Below, in pieces: positions 30,451-33,233 of a stretch of 33,233 nt of DNA (position 1 is the stretch's first letter; each line of letters begins with the position of its first letter). Below the pieces are notes generated by a model. The model saw only the letters and a list, made by a program, of their open reading frames with translations, searched no databases and was not told the DNA's origin. The DNA is from DASQJJ01 sp964598355 (GTDB lineage: Bacteria > Patescibacteriota > Microgenomatia > Levybacterales > UBA12049), in NCBI GenBank assembly GCA_964598355.1, contig CAZRBN010000006.1, positions 1-33,233 of the forward strand. The letters are read 5' to 3'. Made by a program: the position numbers and the translations under genes.

Positions 30451-31587
30451 CTATTGTCCTGGGGCGGAAGTAAGGGTCACAGAAACATTTTGCGTGTTAG
30501 CATCTCGCCAAAGAGAAATTGTTATGGTATCGCCAGATTTTTTTTTACCTATAAGAGTTGCTAACTCTTGTCCTTCTTTTACCTGGCTGTTATCAAATTT
30601 CGTTAGAATATCACCAACTTTAATACCTGCCTTATCTGCTGGAGAATCTTTTACAACTGTCTCAATATATGCTCCTTGCGGAATATCATTCAAAATTGCT
30701 GCTGCCTTGGTAACTGTTTTGTAGGCAACCCCCAAGTATGGTCTATTAAATTGACCTGTTTGGTTGAAGTTATTTAATGAATCTTTCACTGCATTGATAG
30801 GCAATGCAAACCCAATATTTTGTCCACTTGCAGCAACTGCAGTGTTAATACCAATGACTTGTCCTGAAGAGTTTACCAGTGGCCCACCACTATTGCCTGG
30901 ATTAATAGCAGCCGAGGTTTGGATAACATTATCAAGCTTCTCTGCAGAACCTTGGAATTGATCCCCTGCGGTAATCCCCCGTCCTAATCCAGAGACAACT
31001 CCTGTTGTCACCGTATTTCTAAATTCTCCCAGTGCTGTACCAATTGCAACAACAAATTGACCAACTTGTAAATTTGAAGAATCACCCATACTCACAGGTT
31101 TGAGAGACGTTCCGGCATTTTGACTTGGGTCTATTTTCAAAATTGCTATATCATTAAGCGGATCACGATACATTCTGGATACATCATAATTTTTATTATC
31201 AAATGTCACTACATGATATTTTGCTGTCGTATCTGAAACAACGTGTTTATTCGTAATGATCATCCCATCGGTACTTTCCACAAACCCAGACCCAATACTT
31301 TGCTGAGGAGATTGATTTTGAGGAATGTTAAAAATTGAAAATGGACCTAAATCTATCGATTGAGGAGTTGACCCTTCCCCCACAACCGTCACAACCGATG
31401 GACCAACACCTTTGACAACATTAATTGTCACTGATTCTTCAGTTACTACCTTGACTGGCTCAGCTTTTTGAGAAAGAGGAGAACTCTTATTGAAAAGATC
31501 TGACAAGTGAGGACCATACTGCTCCGCCCCACTAATAACACCTAAGATAACAAGCAAGATAACAAGTAAAATAAGAAGACGTCGCAT
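30451..31587 (-). CDS. HtrA/DegP-like serine protease with PDZ domain
   Basis: 378 aa from ATG 31587; the frame continues to a TTG at 31668 but the MRRLLILLVILLVILG start gives a proper signal anchor. Extracytoplasmic quality-control protease. The trypsin-like domain has all three catalytic residues: His115 (ITNKHVVSD), Asp146 (NDIAILKID) and Ser233 (NPGNSGGP). A single PDZ domain follows (AYIETVVKDSPADKAGIKVG, DILTKFDNSQV), as in HtrA/DegS-type proteins rather than DegP with two. A Ser/Gln linker before the protease domain is followed by IGSGFVES. TTGCTA-N17-TAGAAT lies upstream. Confidence 0.95.
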   Translation of the reverse strand: MRRLLILLVILLVILGVISGAEQYGPHLSDLFNKSSPLSQKAEPVKVVTEESVTINVVKGVGPSVVTVVGEGSTPQSIDLGPFSIFNIPQNQSPQQSIGSGFVESTDGMIITNKHVVSDTTAKYHVVTFDNKNYDVSRMYRDPLNDIAILKIDPSQNAGTSLKPVSMGDSSNLQVGQFVVAIGTALGEFRNTVTTGVVSGLGRGITAGDQFQGSAEKLDNVIQTSAAINPGNSGGPLVNSSGQVIGINTAVAASGQNIGFALPINAVKDSLNNFNQTGQFNRPYLGVAYKTVTKAAAILNDIPQGAYIETVVKDSPADKAGIKVGDILTKFDNSQVKEGQELATLIGKKKSGDTITISLWRDANTQNVSVTLTSAPGQ

Positions 31588-31600
31588 GTGTTTCAAGAGT

Positions 31601-31629
31601 ATTCTAAACAAAAATTGCTTTCTTAGCAA
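31601..31629 (-). promoter_or_regulatory. htrA promoter
   Basis: Minus strand TTGCTA (31629-31624), 17-bp spacer, TAGAAT (31606-31601), 13 nt upstream of ATG 31587. Confidence 0.55.
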
Positions 31630-31736
31630 GAGCGTCACTAGCCTCAAAAGATAGTAAAAATATACCAATATCTCCCTGAGAAATAGCTGAGAACTGTATC
31701 AAAAAAGACAGGAACGTATGAGCTTCTATAGACAAT

Positions 31737-33233
31737 TTAGTGACTCTGTGGATACATAATTCCTACAGCGCTTGCATCATCCCTTACCACATACCTGCGG
31801 GCTTTACCATTAACAATCACTGTATATTGATCAGGCTTTTTCATTCGTCGTAACGCTTCCCTTACTGTTTCGGCAACCGCTGGATACACACGTTGGCCAC
31901 TCTTCCTATATGCTGTCTGTATGACCTGAGGTAATTCATCAGGCGGAATATTCCGCGTGACGCCATTGGTAAGCAAAAGATATACAGCTCCTTTCTGTAA
32001 CGGCGATACCCGCAAAACATCATCATCCTGACTCCATCCCATTGCCATTTGCTCATTAAGTTTTCTTCGTAATTCTTTCACATCTTCTCGTCGTACCCAT
32101 CGATGAAGACGTGCGCGATCATCATCAACAAAGGCTTCTTGAGGAGACGCTAGTTGTCCCGCCCGTAATTTTCTCATTGCTACTGTATGATCTTCAGTTA
32201 AAGGCTTTACCTCCTGCGTTTGAGGATCAAACGCTACAAATCGTGAATGCCCTAAATTAATGGTAGCTAACACAGGTTTCTCTCCATCTCTTGCAGTTAT
32301 GGCAACAAGTCCTGTTGTTCCAATATTGTTGACAATTTCTTTCCGTAACCTACCCGGCACTTTCTGTGCTTCTAATTCTTTTTCAGCGCCTTTTTTCACC
32401 CGATCTATATATGGTTGTACTGCTTCAAATGCATCCACTACCATTCCCACTGCCGTATCCACAGGAGGAATATCTGTTAGTGTTCGGGTTCGGTTAGCCA
32501 GAGTATGCTGTAATTTTTGAGAAACAGCTGCACTGTACTTATCTCCTTTATCCAAACTATCAAATGCTCCGCTGAGAAAACCCCCGTTACCAAATTTCCG
32601 AGCAAGTAATGCATCTCCAAAAGACCACTGCCGTTCAGGGTTGCGTGCCATAACAGCAGCCATCTTTATAGAAGGCTTTTGCCCTTCTTCTCTTCTCACT
32701 TCAGGTGGTAAAGGTGCTGGCTGTAAGTGCTCAACCTGAACTGGCACAATCGGTTGTTCCTGTATTCGTGGGGGCTCAACAGGAGGTGCAGAAGGCTCTC
32801 TTCTTGGTTGTAGTGGTTCCTGTTCTTGTTCCTGCTCTGGAACTGCAGGTTGAGGGGCAGGAAGAGGAAGCGCTACCCCCGAAGGAGCAGGTTGCTCTCT
32901 TCGTTGCGACGGAGATTGAACTGCTGCTGGTAGTTGTGGTTCTTCTTGCGGAGGTGCTGCTTGTGGCTGCGGCTCTGGCTCTTGCCGAGAAGGCGGTGGT
33001 GTTTCTGGAGAAGATGTATCAGAAGGGATCTGATCCTTAATAACATCCCACAAGAGCTCATAGGCAGATCTTTCAGTCGGAGAGGAAAAATTGGACTGAA
33101 GTGCACGGACAGCAATATCAAGAATTTGTTGTCTGCTCTCAGAATCCAACCCTGACAAACACCATGCCCTGCCCGCATCTCGAGCTAGAATTGCTATTCT
33201 TTCATCACCAAAAATTCCCATTAAAGGCTCTGC
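31737..33233 (-). CDS. PP2C-like phosphatase-fold protein with proline-rich N-terminus, 5' partial
   Basis: At least 498 codons; the frame stays open to the right window edge, with an ATG at 33221. From that ATG: residues 1-62 helical (RIAILARDAGRAWCL); 70-185 Pro/Gln/Glu-rich and disordered; then a PP2C-like fold. The order GGFLSGAFDSLDKGDKY, NNIGTTGLVAITARDG, LATINLGHSRFVAFD, PLTEDHTVAMRKL, VYLLLTNGVTRNIPPDEL and RDDASAVGI follows GxFDGxGG, GTTA, GDSR, LTxDHS, SDG and DNxT of PP2C phosphatases. Substitutions at metal positions (GDSR to GHSR, SDG to TNG) make activity doubtful. Ser/Thr phosphatases of this type oppose kinases; no kinase is in view. Confidence 0.65.
   Translation of the reverse strand, partial: AEPLMGIFGDERIAILARDAGRAWCLSGLDSESRQQILDIAVRALQSNFSSPTERSAYELLWDVIKDQIPSDTSSPETPPPSRQEPEPQPQAAPPQEEPQLPAAVQSPSQRREQPAPSGVALPLPAPQPAVPEQEQEQEPLQPRREPSAPPVEPPRIQEQPIVPVQVEHLQPAPLPPEVRREEGQKPSIKMAAVMARNPERQWSFGDALLARKFGNGGFLSGAFDSLDKGDKYSAAVSQKLQHTLANRTRTLTDIPPVDTAVGMVVDAFEAVQPYIDRVKKGAEKELEAQKVPGRLRKEIVNNIGTTGLVAITARDGEKPVLATINLGHSRFVAFDPQTQEVKPLTEDHTVAMRKLRAGQLASPQEAFVDDDRARLHRWVRREDVKELRRKLNEQMAMGWSQDDDVLRVSPLQKGAVYLLLTNGVTRNIPPDELPQVIQTAYRKSGQRVYPAVAETVREALRRMKKPDQYTVIVNGKARRYVVRDDASAVGIMYPQSH

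Overview
The window looks like a piece of a small-genome, moderately AT-rich bacterial chromosome, most likely Candidate Phyla Radiation (Patescibacteria), perhaps Microgenomates. This is an inference from protein character, not from a marker search. The reasons are short or divergent core proteins (release factor 1 of 302 aa with a shortened N-terminus, long L31, EF-P with Arg at position 32), several degenerate enzyme folds (Lgt-like, UlaG-like, PP2C-like), and many operon-lead genes that appear leaderless. TGA is used as a normal stop. A 10-N run at 8780-8789 marks a scaffold join.

Layout. 1-5.7 kb (minus strand): an RluA-family pseudouridine synthase (cut by the window edge), an Lgt-like membrane protein, an MFS transporter, EF-P and an M1 aminopeptidase. 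5.8 kb: tRNA-Leu(CAA). 5.9-13.8 kb is the accessory part. It holds a gene-poor stretch with one small ORF, a BrnT/BrnA-like toxin-antitoxin pair between imperfect direct repeats, a large GT-C-like membrane protein, an exported pentapeptide-repeat protein, and two unrecognised proteins of 193 and 779 aa. 13.9-20 kb: a Met/Pro-rich coiled-coil protein, DnaB helicase, a metal-site-less UlaG-like protein, two exported proteins, an M24 peptidase and an AI-2E-family permease. 20.1-24.5 kb: a TrpR/YerC-like repressor, then an operon for a sarcosine-oxidase-like flavoprotein, a BHMT-like homocysteine methyltransferase, an ABM-like small protein and HisRS. 24.6-33.2 kb: an EamA permease, L31, RF1, a phosphodiester glycosidase, a coiled-coil membrane protein, a GT2 glycosyltransferase, MurB, HtrA and a PP2C-like protein cut by the right edge.

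The most interesting part is 20.09-23.3 kb. The repressor gene has a well-formed promoter with two copies of a palindrome (ACTTTA-N-TTAA-N-TAAAGT), one overlapping the -35 and one between the -10 and the start codon. Downstream, before the flavoprotein, is a short RNA leader with three hairpins. The last is an intrinsic terminator, and a pairing that excludes both the first hairpin and the terminator is available, as in an attenuator or riboswitch. The enzymes it would control (methyl transfer to homocysteine plus oxidative N-demethylation) resemble two steps of glycine-betaine breakdown, which would be unexpected in a reduced genome.

Across the window, lead genes often have a -10 box ending 6 nt before the ATG (efp, UlaG-like, pepP-like, prfA, the 28.6-kb gene, murB), which places transcription starts on or next to the start codon. 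Several internal operon genes carry Shine-Dalgarno sequences instead.
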